From Legionella qingyii (GTDB lineage Bacteria; Pseudomonadota; Gammaproteobacteria; Legionellales; Legionellaceae), in assembly GCF_003184185.1 (NCBI RefSeq), contig NZ_QHJG01000018.1, positions 7,382 through 71,381 of the forward strand: a DNA stretch of 64,000 nt. The letters run 5' to 3'. A program made the translations under genes and the position numbers. The first letter of the stretch is position 1; every line of letters starts with the position of its first letter. Under the pieces are notes generated by a model that did no database searches, was not told the origin of the DNA, and worked only from the letters and a program-made list of their open reading frames with translations. Shown in pieces: positions 25,436 to 34,631 of the stretch.

Positions 25436-25999
25436 CTACGCCTTGTTGCGTAAAGCAATTGCTATGAATATGTAAGTCCAACCACTGATAATCATATCAA
25501 TCGCAATAAACAATCCGATGACCCATAATCCACTCATTGGCCAGTGTGATAAAATCATGATACCAAGTATTAAAGTGCATATCCCCGCAAATAAGATCCA
25601 ACCCCACCCCTTGGTGTGCCGTAAGGATATGGACATGCTAATGCGAACAATACCGATAACGATAAGCGTCCATGCGAGTAATGCAGTAATGATAGTTGAC
25701 GCTAATAAAGGATCATATAAGACGATGCCGGCGCCAATAAGGTAGAGTATTGCAATGAGAATTTGCCAAACCGTACCTTTCCATTCTTTATGTTTAAACG
25801 CATCAGCAAAGTGCGACAATCCTGAAATCATGAGTAATGCAGCGAAAAAATACATGCTGACTATGGTTAAGAAGATATCCATTCCTAAACCAATAACACC
25901 CAAGACCAAGAGCAGAATTCCAAAACCTAAAAACCATCCTCTATGTTGCTGCATGATTTTTGTGTCGGGATGAAGTGCACTGTTAGTTACATTTTCCAT
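25436..25999 (-). CDS. HdeD-family (DUF308) membrane protein
   Basis: The 187-residue product has six membrane helices in three pairs, with repeating Gly-rich phrases (GFGILLLVLGVIGLGMDIFL, ISGLSHFADAFKHKEW, GIGIVLYDP-like, GIVRISMSISLRHTKGWGW, WVIGLFIAIDMIISGW) characteristic of HdeD/DUF308. E. coli HdeD takes part in acid resistance at high cell density; the role here is inferred from family only. The start follows AAGGAAC. It is convergent with the permease gene and separated from it by the terminator and a degenerate palindrome unit. Confidence 0.88.
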   Translation of the reverse strand: MENVTNSALHPDTKIMQQHRGWFLGFGILLLVLGVIGLGMDIFLTIVSMYFFAALLMISGLSHFADAFKHKEWKGTVWQILIAILYLIGAGIVLYDPLLASTIITALLAWTLIVIGIVRISMSISLRHTKGWGWILFAGICTLILGIMILSHWPMSGLWVIGLFIAIDMIISGWTYIFIAIALRNKA

Positions 26000-26336
26000 A
26001 TCAGTTCCTTTTGATCTATGTAACTTTAAATATAGCCTATTATTAATAACTGAATGATTATTTTGTTACCTTTTCCTGTTTAACTACTATCCAACACCAT
26101 CTAATACCTTTTCTATAGTTGGAAGAATAGATCATAAAATGGAGTTTATTGTAAAGTTACATTAAATGCTGTCGATCGTTTTGAAGGCGAACGTATTTTA
26201 CTGGATATTCTTAAAAAAAATGGAACATCTAGACCGTAAAATGTAGACAGTTCGAGACGTGGAATTGAAAAGGGGATAAATGTAAGATGAGATTAGTTCT
26301 ATAATTGAAAGATAACTACGACGAAAAAAAGTAGAT
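26000..26336. other. 337-bp gap with a short coding remnant
   Basis: Between the divergent HdeD and methyltransferase genes, bases 26156-26239 read in one plus frame as VTLNAVDRFEGERILLDILK and eight more codons to a stop, with no start codon upstream. It looks like the end of a degraded small gene (faintly DUF3006-like). The rest is AT-rich and presumably carries both promoters; none was assigned. Confidence 0.3.
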
Positions 26337-26981
26337 ATGAACACTCTTCATAAACGACTGATTCGATCTTCAACTGTAGGGACGCTTGTCATACTGGCAC
26401 TCCTTTTTATTCCTGCGGGCACCCTGGACTATTGGCAAGGCTGGATTTATATGGTGGTGACTGGTATTGAATCCGCTGCATACAGTGTATATCTAGCAAA
26501 ACATGATCCTGCTCTTCTTAAGCGTCGTACCGAAGTAGGCATATCGTATGAAAAGGAACCCGCTCAGAAAATCATTATCTTTTCTCTTTATGTTACCTGT
26601 CTTGTACTTGTCGTTCTGCCACCACTTGATGTACGTTTTGGCTGGTCGTTAGTACCTTGGTATATTTCGATCCTGGGTGACATGTTGGTTGCATTTTCAT
26701 TCTACGTTTTCTATCTTGTATCGAAAGTAAATACCTATGCCGCCGCCAATATTCGCGTTGAAGAGGGGCAAAAAGTAATTACGGCGGGTCTGTATGGAGT
26801 CGTCCGTCACCCGATGTATTTTGGTGCTATTTTTCTTTTTATCGGCACACCGCTTGCGCTTGGATCATGGTGGACACTGCTGTTGGTTCCCGTCTTCTTA
26901 TCCATTCTAATTGCCCGTATCCTGAATGAAGAAAAAATACTCGCCCGGGATTTGCCCGGATATAGGGAGTACCAAAAATAA
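26337..26981 (+). CDS. Isoprenylcysteine carboxyl methyltransferase-like membrane protein, C-terminally truncated
   Basis: The 214-residue product has about five membrane helices and the ICMT/PEMT signature: VVRHPMYFGAIF, an EE pair (LNEEKIL) and PGYREYQ. These form the SAM-binding site in the family. The frame stops at TAA (26979-26981) right after GYREYQK, but the same frame continues VTTRLIPFIW to a second stop at 27012-27014, matching the usual family ending (xVxxRLIPxxW). So one nonsense change appears to have removed the last ten residues. Base composition is more GC-rich than the neighbours, which suggests recent transfer. Activity of the shortened form is uncertain. Substrate unknown. 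Confidence 0.8.
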   Translation: MNTLHKRLIRSSTVGTLVILALLFIPAGTLDYWQGWIYMVVTGIESAAYSVYLAKHDPALLKRRTEVGISYEKEPAQKIIIFSLYVTCLVLVVLPPLDVRFGWSLVPWYISILGDMLVAFSFYVFYLVSKVNTYAAANIRVEEGQKVITAGLYGVVRHPMYFGAIFLFIGTPLALGSWWTLLLVPVFLSILIARILNEEKILARDLPGYREYQK

Positions 26982-27152
26982 GTCACAACTCGGCTTATCC
27001 CATTCATTTGGTAACTGCTATGATTCGCAAAACAATAAATAGTCAATTCTCTGCTGTTGCTGTGATTATGAGTTGTCATTGCGAGGTGCATAAGAGTAAT
27101 TTGCAAACAATCAGTTGATACGTACTATAATTTAATTTCAGGAGGTAAGATT

Positions 27153-27401
27153 ATGGAAGTTGACCTTTTAGATGATTATAAAGATATTCTTTCCCGACAT
27201 GGGTATGATGAGAATGATTTCGATTTGACTGAGAAAGATGAAACTGATTATGCTCAAGATCCTTATCTCATCATTGGAAAAGTTAGCATTCGATGTAAAG
27301 CCACAGATATAACAAAAACGTACAATACCGGTTATGCAACTATTTGGCCAACTGATTTTGAAGATGATTTAAGAAATGGGTATTTCAACGATACAATTTA
27401 G
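27153..27401 (+). CDS. Small acidic protein (82 aa), unknown function
   Basis: The start follows a strong CAGGAGG ribosome binding site. The product is very acidic, rich in Asp, Glu and Tyr (DLLDDYKDIL, YDENDFDLTEKDETDYAQD), with no signal peptide or membrane helix. A central beta-like segment (PYLIIGKVSIRCKATDI) suggests a small globular fold. No family is recognised. It is monocistronic and convergent with mltA, separated by a palindromic repeat that may terminate both transcripts. Confidence 0.65.
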   Translation: MEVDLLDDYKDILSRHGYDENDFDLTEKDETDYAQDPYLIIGKVSIRCKATDITKTYNTGYATIWPTDFEDDLRNGYFNDTI

Positions 27402-27423
27402 GCTTAGATTATTGTGACGCTTC

Positions 27424-27455
27424 GGTTGCAACCTGGCTGCGAACAACCAGGCTAC
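27424..27455. repeat. Palindromic repeat unit between convergent genes, possible terminator
   Basis: GGTTGCAACC (a perfect ten-base palindrome) runs into a CCTGG...CCAGG hairpin ending AACCAGGCT, the same sequence family as the terminator stem at 20957-20980. A T-rich CATTTCCGTTTT follows on the plus strand. Position between two converging genes suggests terminator use. Confidence 0.5.
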
Positions 27456-27485
27456 ATTTCCGTTTTAGATGCAGTTTTCTGAGTT

Positions 27486-28862
27486 TTATCCACGCTTTGG
27501 TAGTGCTATAAATAATGAGCCTGAGTGATTTAGTTGATTTGCTTCCACACCAGCTTGATCTCCCTCCCCCTTATAGACGTCCACATGAGCTCCCATAATA
27601 GCGCCACCGGTGTCTTGAGCGACACACCATGAAGTCGATTTTTTGCAATTATAGATAAAACTCATTCCAACAGGGATTACCTTGTGATCTGTTGCACATG
27701 AAGCATGTGGCGTAAGAGAAATATTTTCTGAACCATAAGGGCCACCATCTTCTTTAGCAAAAAATACATAGCTTTGATCGCGATTTCGCAAGTCGGCGGC
27801 TTTATCACGGTTAAGAGGGTTATCCAAATATTGGCGAATTAGCTTTTCTGATGCAGCACTTTGTCTAATTGCTTTAGACACATTGCAGCGCAACTTTGCT
27901 TCATCATGACATTTAGGATCTTTAGCACAACGTTCTATTGTATCCAGGTTGCCGCCGCAGGTTGGGTCTTGTGCGCATTGGACTATGCGACCTAGCATAG
28001 TACGGGGCCTGCCGTTGGCGCCATCGTAATTGATATGGAATAATTTGCCATCAAGAATTAATGAGCCAGAGCCTTCAAGCATTAAAAATGCTGGGTCATT
28101 TGGATCTTTAACGTAGCCAATTATATATTTTGGATTTAAAGCTCCATGCTCAATCTCTTCTCTGTCCGGCACTACAGAGTATGTGCCATCGGCGTTTTTC
28201 AGACAAAATCCACGTGCCATTTTAGTCAGTGGGTCGACTCCGCAAAGAGGTGCTTTCAAATTAAATTTTTTGCATTCTGAAGCTACATTTACAACACCTG
28301 GATTACTGTACATAGGATATAAAAATCCGTCGCCACGTTTAGTGCGCGCTTCAACAGGGGCTGGTGCATAATAGGCAGTAAATTGAAATTCACCCTTTTT
28401 AAATCCGGCATGATTTTCAGGCCATCCTTCGCTTTTATACCAGTCAAATTCAGTTTTGATGCTTGATAAATATTTTTGAAAATCACCACGGGCAGCTTTA
28501 GCAAGAGCGAGCATTTTTTTGTTGATATTATGGCACCATTCCTGGCGTTTGAATTTATGACCCGCGATAGTCATGGTCTGAAATTCACCGCGGCTTTTAT
28601 TGCAGTTTTCAATCTGATTATTTAATGCTTTAATCACTTCATCCATATTACCCACAGGGTTAGCTAACGGTAGCTCTGATGCCGAAATTTTATGAAATTT
28701 AAAGCGCAACACACCGGGTTCTTTAGCAGCCATTTTCTGTCTTGTGGTAAAGTCCGCGAGTCTTCTAACATCTAAGCAGCGCTGAATCGGATCAGCAGGA
28801 AGGGTTGCTTGAGCGATGATGCTAAAAGTCATTAGTGCAATTATTAACGCTGATTGAAACAT
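27486..28862 (-). CDS. mltA: Lytic murein transglycosylase A with Cys-rich insert
   Basis: The 458-residue protein has a signal peptide (to about residue 20), the MltA barrel (about 95-290, with FTAYYAP, EIEHGAL and MLEGSGSLIL) and the C-terminal 3D domain (about 380-458) with its three aspartates D417, D428 and D435 in AQDTGGAIMGAHVDVYKGEGD. MltA cleaves peptidoglycan glycan strands, giving 1,6-anhydromuropeptides. There is no lipobox, unlike E. coli MltA, so it should be soluble in the periplasm. Residues 296-326 form an insert with CAQDPTC and CAKDPKC repeats and a fifth Cys, probably disulfide-bonded. The start follows AAAGGAT. Confidence 0.9.
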   Translation of the reverse strand: MFQSALIIALMTFSIIAQATLPADPIQRCLDVRRLADFTTRQKMAAKEPGVLRFKFHKISASELPLANPVGNMDEVIKALNNQIENCNKSRGEFQTMTIAGHKFKRQEWCHNINKKMLALAKAARGDFQKYLSSIKTEFDWYKSEGWPENHAGFKKGEFQFTAYYAPAPVEARTKRGDGFLYPMYSNPGVVNVASECKKFNLKAPLCGVDPLTKMARGFCLKNADGTYSVVPDREEIEHGALNPKYIIGYVKDPNDPAFLMLEGSGSLILDGKLFHINYDGANGRPRTMLGRIVQCAQDPTCGGNLDTIERCAKDPKCHDEAKLRCNVSKAIRQSAASEKLIRQYLDNPLNRDKAADLRNRDQSYVFFAKEDGGPYGSENISLTPHASCATDHKVIPVGMSFIYNCKKSTSWCVAQDTGGAIMGAHVDVYKGEGDQAGVEANQLNHSGSLFIALPKRG

Positions 28863-29078
28863 TGGTATCCTTTACCAGCCATTATTATGTAACAAGATTA
28901 TATAGGACTATTGACTCGTCATCAAAGATGATGAACATAGATGAGATGCAGAAGTGAATCAATCCAAGTGTAGCCTGGTTAGAGCATTGGTAAAAATGCG
29001 ATTAAATTGTTATAATTGAGCCAACTTGAGTTAAATTTAAACCAATCCCTCATCATTTTTATCGTCAAAGGTTGATGT

Positions 29079-29509
29079 ATGCGCCATCAAGATATTACCG
29101 ACATGCTTAAAAATACAACGAAACAAAGCGGTTTCTTTTCGAGTGAACTTACTACCTGGACTTGCGTCGAAATTTTTTCAAATCAGGAATGAACGATACT
29201 TTGGTTAAGGATTTTTCTGGACTGAAACTGGGCATTGAAATTTGTTATGATAGCATGCAAAGTGCTTTATCTCATTTTGTTAATGACAACAATATGTCCT
29301 TAGATGTACAGCTGATTATCGCTGATGGCGCTGAAAAACCTACTTTAGTGACTCGGCCAGGGACACTTTTTATTAAGGTTGAGAAACAGGCAAACCAAAC
29401 GGTGATTGGTATGATAACTAATACTTCTAATGCTACTTTTGATATACAACCGGCCATCTTCTTAGGCTGCGTTGAAGAAAACGATCTCATGTGTTTTAAA
29501 TTTAGGTGA
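29079..29509 (+). pseudogene. Carbon-nitrogen hydrolase (nitrilase-like) remnant
   Basis: A frame opening at ATG 29079 (MRHQDITDML...) stops after 37 codons, while a second frame from about 29162 to 29509 carries FSGLKLGIEICYDSM, then DVQLIIADGAEKPTLVTRPG and TLFIKVEK. GIEICYD resembles the nucleophile-elbow Cys motif of the nitrilase superfamily. The Glu and Lys parts of the catalytic triad and the N-terminal half are missing, and the two frames are not in register. This is best read as a decayed or partial gene. Confidence 0.55.
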
Positions 29510-29660
29510 AGCTTAGCCTGCAACCTGGAGTACCAGATTATTGCCATAAAGGTTGAGGCAAGATGCTTGAACGCTTGAGCATTTAGTTGATTAAATAATC
29601 TCAGTATAAAGACAATATCTGAACTATAATTTGATTTAAAGTTAATTAATTTGGTTTTTT

Positions 29661-30737
29661 ATGAAGTTGCCAAAGGCCATTGTTCCTTATTCAAATAAGG
29701 ATGCTGCTCTTCTTGCGAATAAATATGCAAGAGAATTTATAATAGAGGGCGGAACTCAACTTATCAATAATACTTATCCTATTGATAAGAAAAAAAGTCT
29801 TAGTGATGCAGTAAAAGATGTAAGAGAACAATCTCAAAAAACCGTAAACTCATGGTTAGAGTTTGACTATTATATTTACGAATTTTATCAATCGGTTGAA
29901 TGCAGTAAGAAATATTCAATTGGAAATTGTAATGAGCTCTCGGAATTAGCTTTGGATTATATTGCTCATTATGCTCCTCATGTAAACGCGGAAGTTTTTC
30001 AATTAATGGGCGGAAATCATGTGGTACTTGTAGTTGGAAGACAAAAAGGGAGTGATCCGCGTAAACCAGAGACTTGGGGTAAAGATGCTTATATTTGCGA
30101 TCCTTGGTCCGATGATGTATATCCTGCCTCCGAATATCTGGCTCGAACTAAAAATTACTATCAGACCTATGACGAGGTTTTAGATACATATACTAATCAT
30201 GTAGAAGATTTTAATCCTTCCAAACATACTTTTGGCCTGATTCGAAATTATAATACCGACTACATCAGAAAATATAATACTCAAGAACACATTATGGAGG
30301 TTTTTGATCTTTTTCAAAAAAAACAGCAAATGATTGTTGAGGCAGCAGTAAATTTAGAGAGGGCTCTTATTACAATACGCAATAAACTAGAAGAAAAATA
30401 TGGCGAAAGTAATGAAAAATATCAGATTATCCAAAACAAAATAAACCAGATAAAGAGCGCCACGGAACAACTCACTAGAGATTTTATAACGCCAATTGAC
30501 GAATCAAGTAATTATTATGAAACCATATCTCAATTAGATAAGACTCTACGACAATCAATTAAGACTTATATTAAAGCAGCGGAACTCTCAAAAGAAGAAG
30601 CAATTACTTTAGCTAAACCTGTTGCAAAGACCGGACGACATAAATTTTTTCATTCAAAATACGATGTGGTATCAAAAATTAATGATGCGTTAGAGGAGTC
30701 TAGTGATATGTTAAAAAATGTTACCGGAAAGAAGTAA
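29661..30737 (+). CDS. Putative Cys/His/Asp (papain-fold-like) protein with coiled-coil tail; candidate effector
   Basis: The 358-residue product shows GNCNELSELAL (Cys90), GGNHVVLVVGR (His120) and YICDPWSDDVY (Asp147), in the order and spacing expected for a small cysteine-protease or transglutaminase-like core. Residues about 215-300 are helical and coiled-coil-like (RALITIRNKLEEKYGE, NKINQIKSATEQL), and the tail is Lys-rich. There is no signal peptide. The same GNCxEL, H and DxW pattern recurs in the gene at 56232-56966. The Cys/His/Asp assignment is by pattern only. Cytosolic enzyme or Dot/Icm substrate are both possible. Confidence 0.6.
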   Translation: MKLPKAIVPYSNKDAALLANKYAREFIIEGGTQLINNTYPIDKKKSLSDAVKDVREQSQKTVNSWLEFDYYIYEFYQSVECSKKYSIGNCNELSELALDYIAHYAPHVNAEVFQLMGGNHVVLVVGRQKGSDPRKPETWGKDAYICDPWSDDVYPASEYLARTKNYYQTYDEVLDTYTNHVEDFNPSKHTFGLIRNYNTDYIRKYNTQEHIMEVFDLFQKKQQMIVEAAVNLERALITIRNKLEEKYGESNEKYQIIQNKINQIKSATEQLTRDFITPIDESSNYYETISQLDKTLRQSIKTYIKAAELSKEEAITLAKPVAKTGRHKFFHSKYDVVSKINDALEESSDMLKNVTGKK

Positions 30738-31013
30738 CTAATATAAAATCCAAGCTGAATATGAGCGAAACAAATCAGCAAAAATACCTTCTGAGAGCTT
30801 TGCTTTTTTAAGTTTGAAGAGTATTTAAGTAAAAGGCAATTAGTTAATATGGAAAATTATGATGCTTGCATGTATATTCCCCCCCAAATCCTAGTTTAGG
30901 TTAAGGATTTCCTTTGATTCAAGGATATAGTTTGGTTGCACTATTTTCCTGGAAGAAATGAGTGCAACATTATAAAATGTAGTGATGTCAGTCGCCGAAT
31001 TCTGTGAGCAAAA

Positions 31014-31361
31014 ATGATTTCAATGTTTGCAATCCCCAATTGTGATACTGTAAAAAAAGCACGAACGTTCCTGGAGAAAAATAACATTGATTATGAGTTT
31101 ATCGATTTCAAAAAAAATCCCCCGAAAGCAGCACAAATAAAAGCATGGGCTGATTACTTGGGCGAACTTCCCATCAATAAAAAAGGAACGACGTACCGAA
31201 AATATAAAGACCATTATGAAGCATTGAGTATGTCGGAAAAAATAGATTTTATTATCGAAAATGCATCGCTCATTAAGAGACCTGTTTTAGTCGAAAATGG
31301 CAAAACAATTGCCTTGGGTTTTAATGAAGAACAATATAATGAATTATTTACGAATTCCTGA
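31014..31361 (+). CDS. ArsC/Spx-family protein (YffB-like)
   Basis: The 115-residue product has a thioredoxin-like fold with IPNCDTVKKAR (Cys10, single Cys, no CxxC), DFKKNPP, a WxxxLG helix and RPVLVENGKTIALGF, matching the ArsC/Spx/YffB family. The YffB-type IPNCDTVKKAR start argues for the YffB subgroup, some of which are thought to act as glutathione-dependent reductases, rather than true arsenate reductase; no ars genes are adjacent. An upstream ribosome binding site is weak. Single gene. Confidence 0.88.
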   Translation: MISMFAIPNCDTVKKARTFLEKNNIDYEFIDFKKNPPKAAQIKAWADYLGELPINKKGTTYRKYKDHYEALSMSEKIDFIIENASLIKRPVLVENGKTIALGFNEEQYNELFTNS

Positions 31362-31587
31362 GGTATGATTCCAATCTGTCCTTAAAAAGATAATTAATGA
31401 AAGTAAGGCGCAAAATAATTCCGGATTTTGACGGCTAAAAATCACTGGGAAATCCTGGTTGCGAGCTACACGTACTGCACCTAATTAAAGTCCTAATAGA
31501 GAGCCAATAGTGTCCATAATCAATTAAGATGCTCGTTGATTTCTAAAAATGTACCTTGTTTTTTGTCAGAGATTTCTCTTTACGAAT

Positions 31588-32316
31588 TTATTCATCTGAA
31601 AAATAAGTATTATATAATTTTATGTATGTATTATCTTTTTCTATTGCTTTTAATACATCATTAATACGATCGATTAATGCTTGATTCTTGGGTGATGCCA
31701 GAATTACTATGCCATCTCCAACTTCATCTACATCGCCTAATGGCCTAAATTGATTACCCCCTTCATGAGTCCAATAATTTACTGATGAGCGATTGAGAAA
31801 GGCAGCCGATATGGTTTTATTGTGTATATCTGCCAAGACATCTTCAACATCTTCATAGAGTTTAATTTGAAATAGTTTTGGATAATGTTCTAGTAAATAT
31901 TCATAAAACACCCCCCCATTGAGCGGGTTTTGCAAAATACCGACAGTTTTTCCTTGTAATCCGTTAATTGAATCAATTTGACTATTTTTCAAAACGAGAA
32001 ACTGCCCCTTACTTAACATATAAGGCAAGCTGAAAATGAAATTAGTTTTTAGGTCATAAGATATCGGAATACCTCCCATTGCCAAGTCAACTTTACCCTC
32101 TTGTAGTTTTTTGTAGAGCTCATTTATTCCCATTGGAATAAAGTTACATTGTTCTTTTAAGCGCTGGCATAGCAATTGTGCCAAATCAATATCAAATCCA
32201 TTTTTTGGAGAGAAAATGTAAGGTGGTTTAAATATAAGAGTTCCAATATTAATAGTGGCATAACCCATTGAAGAGATAAGAAGACCGAGCGCCATTAAAA
32301 AGGTTTTAATTGGCAT
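31588..32316 (-). CDS. Periplasmic amino-acid-binding protein (SBP_bac_3), orphan
   Basis: The 242-residue product has a signal peptide (MPIKTFLMALGLLISSMGYA) and the type 3 solute-binding fold: INIGTLIFKPPYIFSP, GFDIDLAQLLCQRL, GKVDLAMGGIPIS and GLQGKTVGILQNP. This family delivers polar amino acids to ABC importers; Legionella also has related arginine-binding proteins. No ABC ATPase or permease gene is next to it, so it would have to dock on a transporter encoded elsewhere or act as a sensor. The start follows AAAAGGAGT. Confidence 0.88.
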   Translation of the reverse strand: MPIKTFLMALGLLISSMGYATINIGTLIFKPPYIFSPKNGFDIDLAQLLCQRLKEQCNFIPMGINELYKKLQEGKVDLAMGGIPISYDLKTNFIFSLPYMLSKGQFLVLKNSQIDSINGLQGKTVGILQNPLNGGVFYEYLLEHYPKLFQIKLYEDVEDVLADIHNKTISAAFLNRSSVNYWTHEGGNQFRPLGDVDEVGDGIVILASPKNQALIDRINDVLKAIEKDNTYIKLYNTYFSDE

Positions 32317-32588
32317 TATTTTAACTCCTTTTAATAATTCACAGATCCATCCTTATATTTAAATATAATACCTAGAATATATAATAGTTAAAAAATATAA
32401 ATATTTGTTTCAGGAAGGATTTTTCTTTTATCTATTCATCGTGGGTTTGTACACCTTTTTAGCCCGTTCATGGGACCAGCTATCGTGACCCCATTTGAGT
32501 TGATTTTAACACCGAGTACGTGTTGTTGACTGGGTGAGGGCGCAAGTCGTAACCCGGGTTATGCTGCATTTTACTCACCTTTATTTTC

Positions 32589-34631
32589 TTAAAGAGCCGC
32601 TGTGGCACTATAAGTGTGTGAATGAGGCGCAATTAGATAAGAAATGGCCTGCTTATCTAAGCTGTGATCTCTATTATAATTATAATCAACGTCCGGTCTT
32701 GCCAATGATTGAGTTAGTGACATTTTTAACTCGTTGTGTAAATGCTCAAATAGATGCTTATCAAATGTTAATAAATTTGTTACGTGCAGCTCCAGTACCA
32801 AAGCAACCCAAGGAGTAGCATGTGGAATAATTGCTTTTAAGATTTTTTGCAGTCTTTCCTTTTCGATGGGGCTATCTTTCTTAATCTGAGCGATGATTAT
32901 TGCAAAATCTGCATGTCGTTCAAGTGGGGCATGGCAAATAATCGTTGCAAATTGTTCTGGAGATAGAACCCGGGCGGCCATTTCACAAAATGGTTCTTGA
33001 GTATTTCTAAAAATTTCCCAAAATTTATTTTCTTTCAGAGCACTTTCTAATTGCGATTTAGTTATATTCTCTAAAATAATCTTTAGCCTATTTTCTCTAC
33101 AATCTATATTTGATTTACTGTTTAATGTTTTCGCATCGAGTAACCAAATGTGGTTTAGCAGATGTGTATATCTTGCTGCAGATGCGGCTTGTTCTACAAG
33201 CATTTTAATTCGATAATCGGGCAAGCTATCTAAATCTGCAATTATTCTTTCTGCATTTAACATAAATGTTGGGGCATTTAAATCGCGTATGAATGCATCA
33301 AAAGCCTCATCACTCCAATTCTTTCTTTGAACAGCGCTGCTCGCGTAGACTGGCTTGGTAGCCGTCGGCACTGGAGCCCATTTTCTTGCAGGATGGGGTG
33401 TTGGTATGCTATGCGATGTGTTTGATTGCGAGGCTTCATGCTGTTTTTCATGCGTTTGAAAATTAACTTGAATGTAATGGTCGACCAATTTTGTCAGTTC
33501 GAGCTTAAAGGATGGTGGATGCGCCATATGGCTTATCTGATCGATGAGCGACATTCTGATGCTCCCTGTAGCATAAGGCATAATTGAAACAAGTTTACCT
33601 AATAAGTATGGGCCGGGTTTGAGTTTCTTGATCATTGAGTTTAGCGTTTCATGCCGTGTGCTATTGGCTGCAAACAACTCCAATTGCTTACGCGTGAATG
33701 TATTCACTGCACTATCAGCAAAGGCGTCCTTATTTAATACGTTTAAGAAGTCGGGTGAGTCAAACGATGCTTTTAATTGTTCCTCAGAAAGAGCTTCGAG
33801 CATTATTGCAAATTTGCTTGCTTTATTTTCTCTTTTTGAGACTTCAAATTCAAATCCGTTAAATTGACGCCATAAATAATCCAGTTCAGTTGAACCAAAC
33901 TTGCCGTTTTTTTTGTTGGCACTGAGTTTACTTACAAATAATTTAATGTCCTTGTTGCTCATCTGTTCCAAGCGATCCCAGAAATCATTTTTTGCAGAGG
34001 CTGGATTTTTGATTAAGGTAACTAGTGTTTCGATATAGAGTTCTTTTACTTTAGAGGAATCATCTTCTCTTTTAATTGGAGCTTGTGCCTCATCTTGAGC
34101 TATAAATTGATTAACTTTAACTAGGAATAGCTGAATTTTCGCAGAATCATTGGCCTCATGGGATGAAGTAGCTTGAGGTATCCCTGCTTTTATTTTTAAC
34201 TCGGTTCGGGAAAAAAAGCGATCGGAAACAGTGCTTGGTTTGAGCGTTGGACTCGTGTCTTTGGTTTCTTCCGTGGCTTTTGAGATGACAATTGGAGCGT
34301 TATCCTCGACATGTAATTCAGTGGGTTTGCTTTTTACCAACGGTTTCTTTTGTTCGCCAGACTCTAGAACATTGGGTCTGAAACGTACTAATTCTATTCC
34401 GAGAAGAATTATATTTATAGAACCAAAGGAGGCTATTCTTATTCCTTCAAAACCTGATTCCAGTGGGTCTTTTCTATCAATAATTCCCTTTAACAAGCCG
34501 AAAATTCCTCCTAAAAGAGAAATGGGGGAGGTTAATATGAATCCGAAGATACCAAGCAAAATAAGCAAGAGACCGCCGATACGCTTTAAATAATAAGATA
34601 TTACGGATTCGTTTAAAAAGTTAAGGAGCAT
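32589..34631 (-). CDS. Large Legionella-type protein with N-terminal membrane hairpin, unknown function
   Basis: The 680-residue product has two or three hydrophobic helices at about 15-80 (GGLLLILLGIFGFILTSPIS, FGSINIILLGIELV), then a long soluble region. A polar linker (about 90-150) leads to alpha-helical repeats with recurring phrases such as MSNKDIKLFVSKL, LSEEQLKASFDSPDF, FTRKQLELFAAN, ITKSQLESALKENKF and LSPEQFATII. This suggests one helix-pair repeat family of about 25-35 residues. A Pro-rich break occurs near 405-435. No enzyme motif is visible. The membrane hairpin plus helical repeats fits a Dot/Icm effector or a bacterial membrane scaffold; which one is undecided. Its 3' end overlaps an antisense frame that is probably not a gene. 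Confidence 0.65.
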   Translation of the reverse strand: MLLNFLNESVISYYLKRIGGLLLILLGIFGFILTSPISLLGGIFGLLKGIIDRKDPLESGFEGIRIASFGSINIILLGIELVRFRPNVLESGEQKKPLVKSKPTELHVEDNAPIVISKATEETKDTSPTLKPSTVSDRFFSRTELKIKAGIPQATSSHEANDSAKIQLFLVKVNQFIAQDEAQAPIKREDDSSKVKELYIETLVTLIKNPASAKNDFWDRLEQMSNKDIKLFVSKLSANKKNGKFGSTELDYLWRQFNGFEFEVSKRENKASKFAIMLEALSEEQLKASFDSPDFLNVLNKDAFADSAVNTFTRKQLELFAANSTRHETLNSMIKKLKPGPYLLGKLVSIMPYATGSIRMSLIDQISHMAHPPSFKLELTKLVDHYIQVNFQTHEKQHEASQSNTSHSIPTPHPARKWAPVPTATKPVYASSAVQRKNWSDEAFDAFIRDLNAPTFMLNAERIIADLDSLPDYRIKMLVEQAASAARYTHLLNHIWLLDAKTLNSKSNIDCRENRLKIILENITKSQLESALKENKFWEIFRNTQEPFCEMAARVLSPEQFATIICHAPLERHADFAIIIAQIKKDSPIEKERLQKILKAIIPHATPWVALVLELHVTNLLTFDKHLFEHLHNELKMSLTQSLARPDVDYNYNRDHSLDKQAISYLIAPHSHTYSATAAL

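Noticed and set aside
31014..31361. Arsenic resistance gene arsC
   Set aside because: The family match favours YffB-type proteins; no arsB or ars regulator is adjacent, and the ArsR-family gene at 8149 is BigR-like and distant.
32534..32818. 94-codon plus frame antisense to the end of the 680-residue protein
   Set aside because: Most of it is the complement of a convincing coding region; no ribosome binding site; no family pattern.
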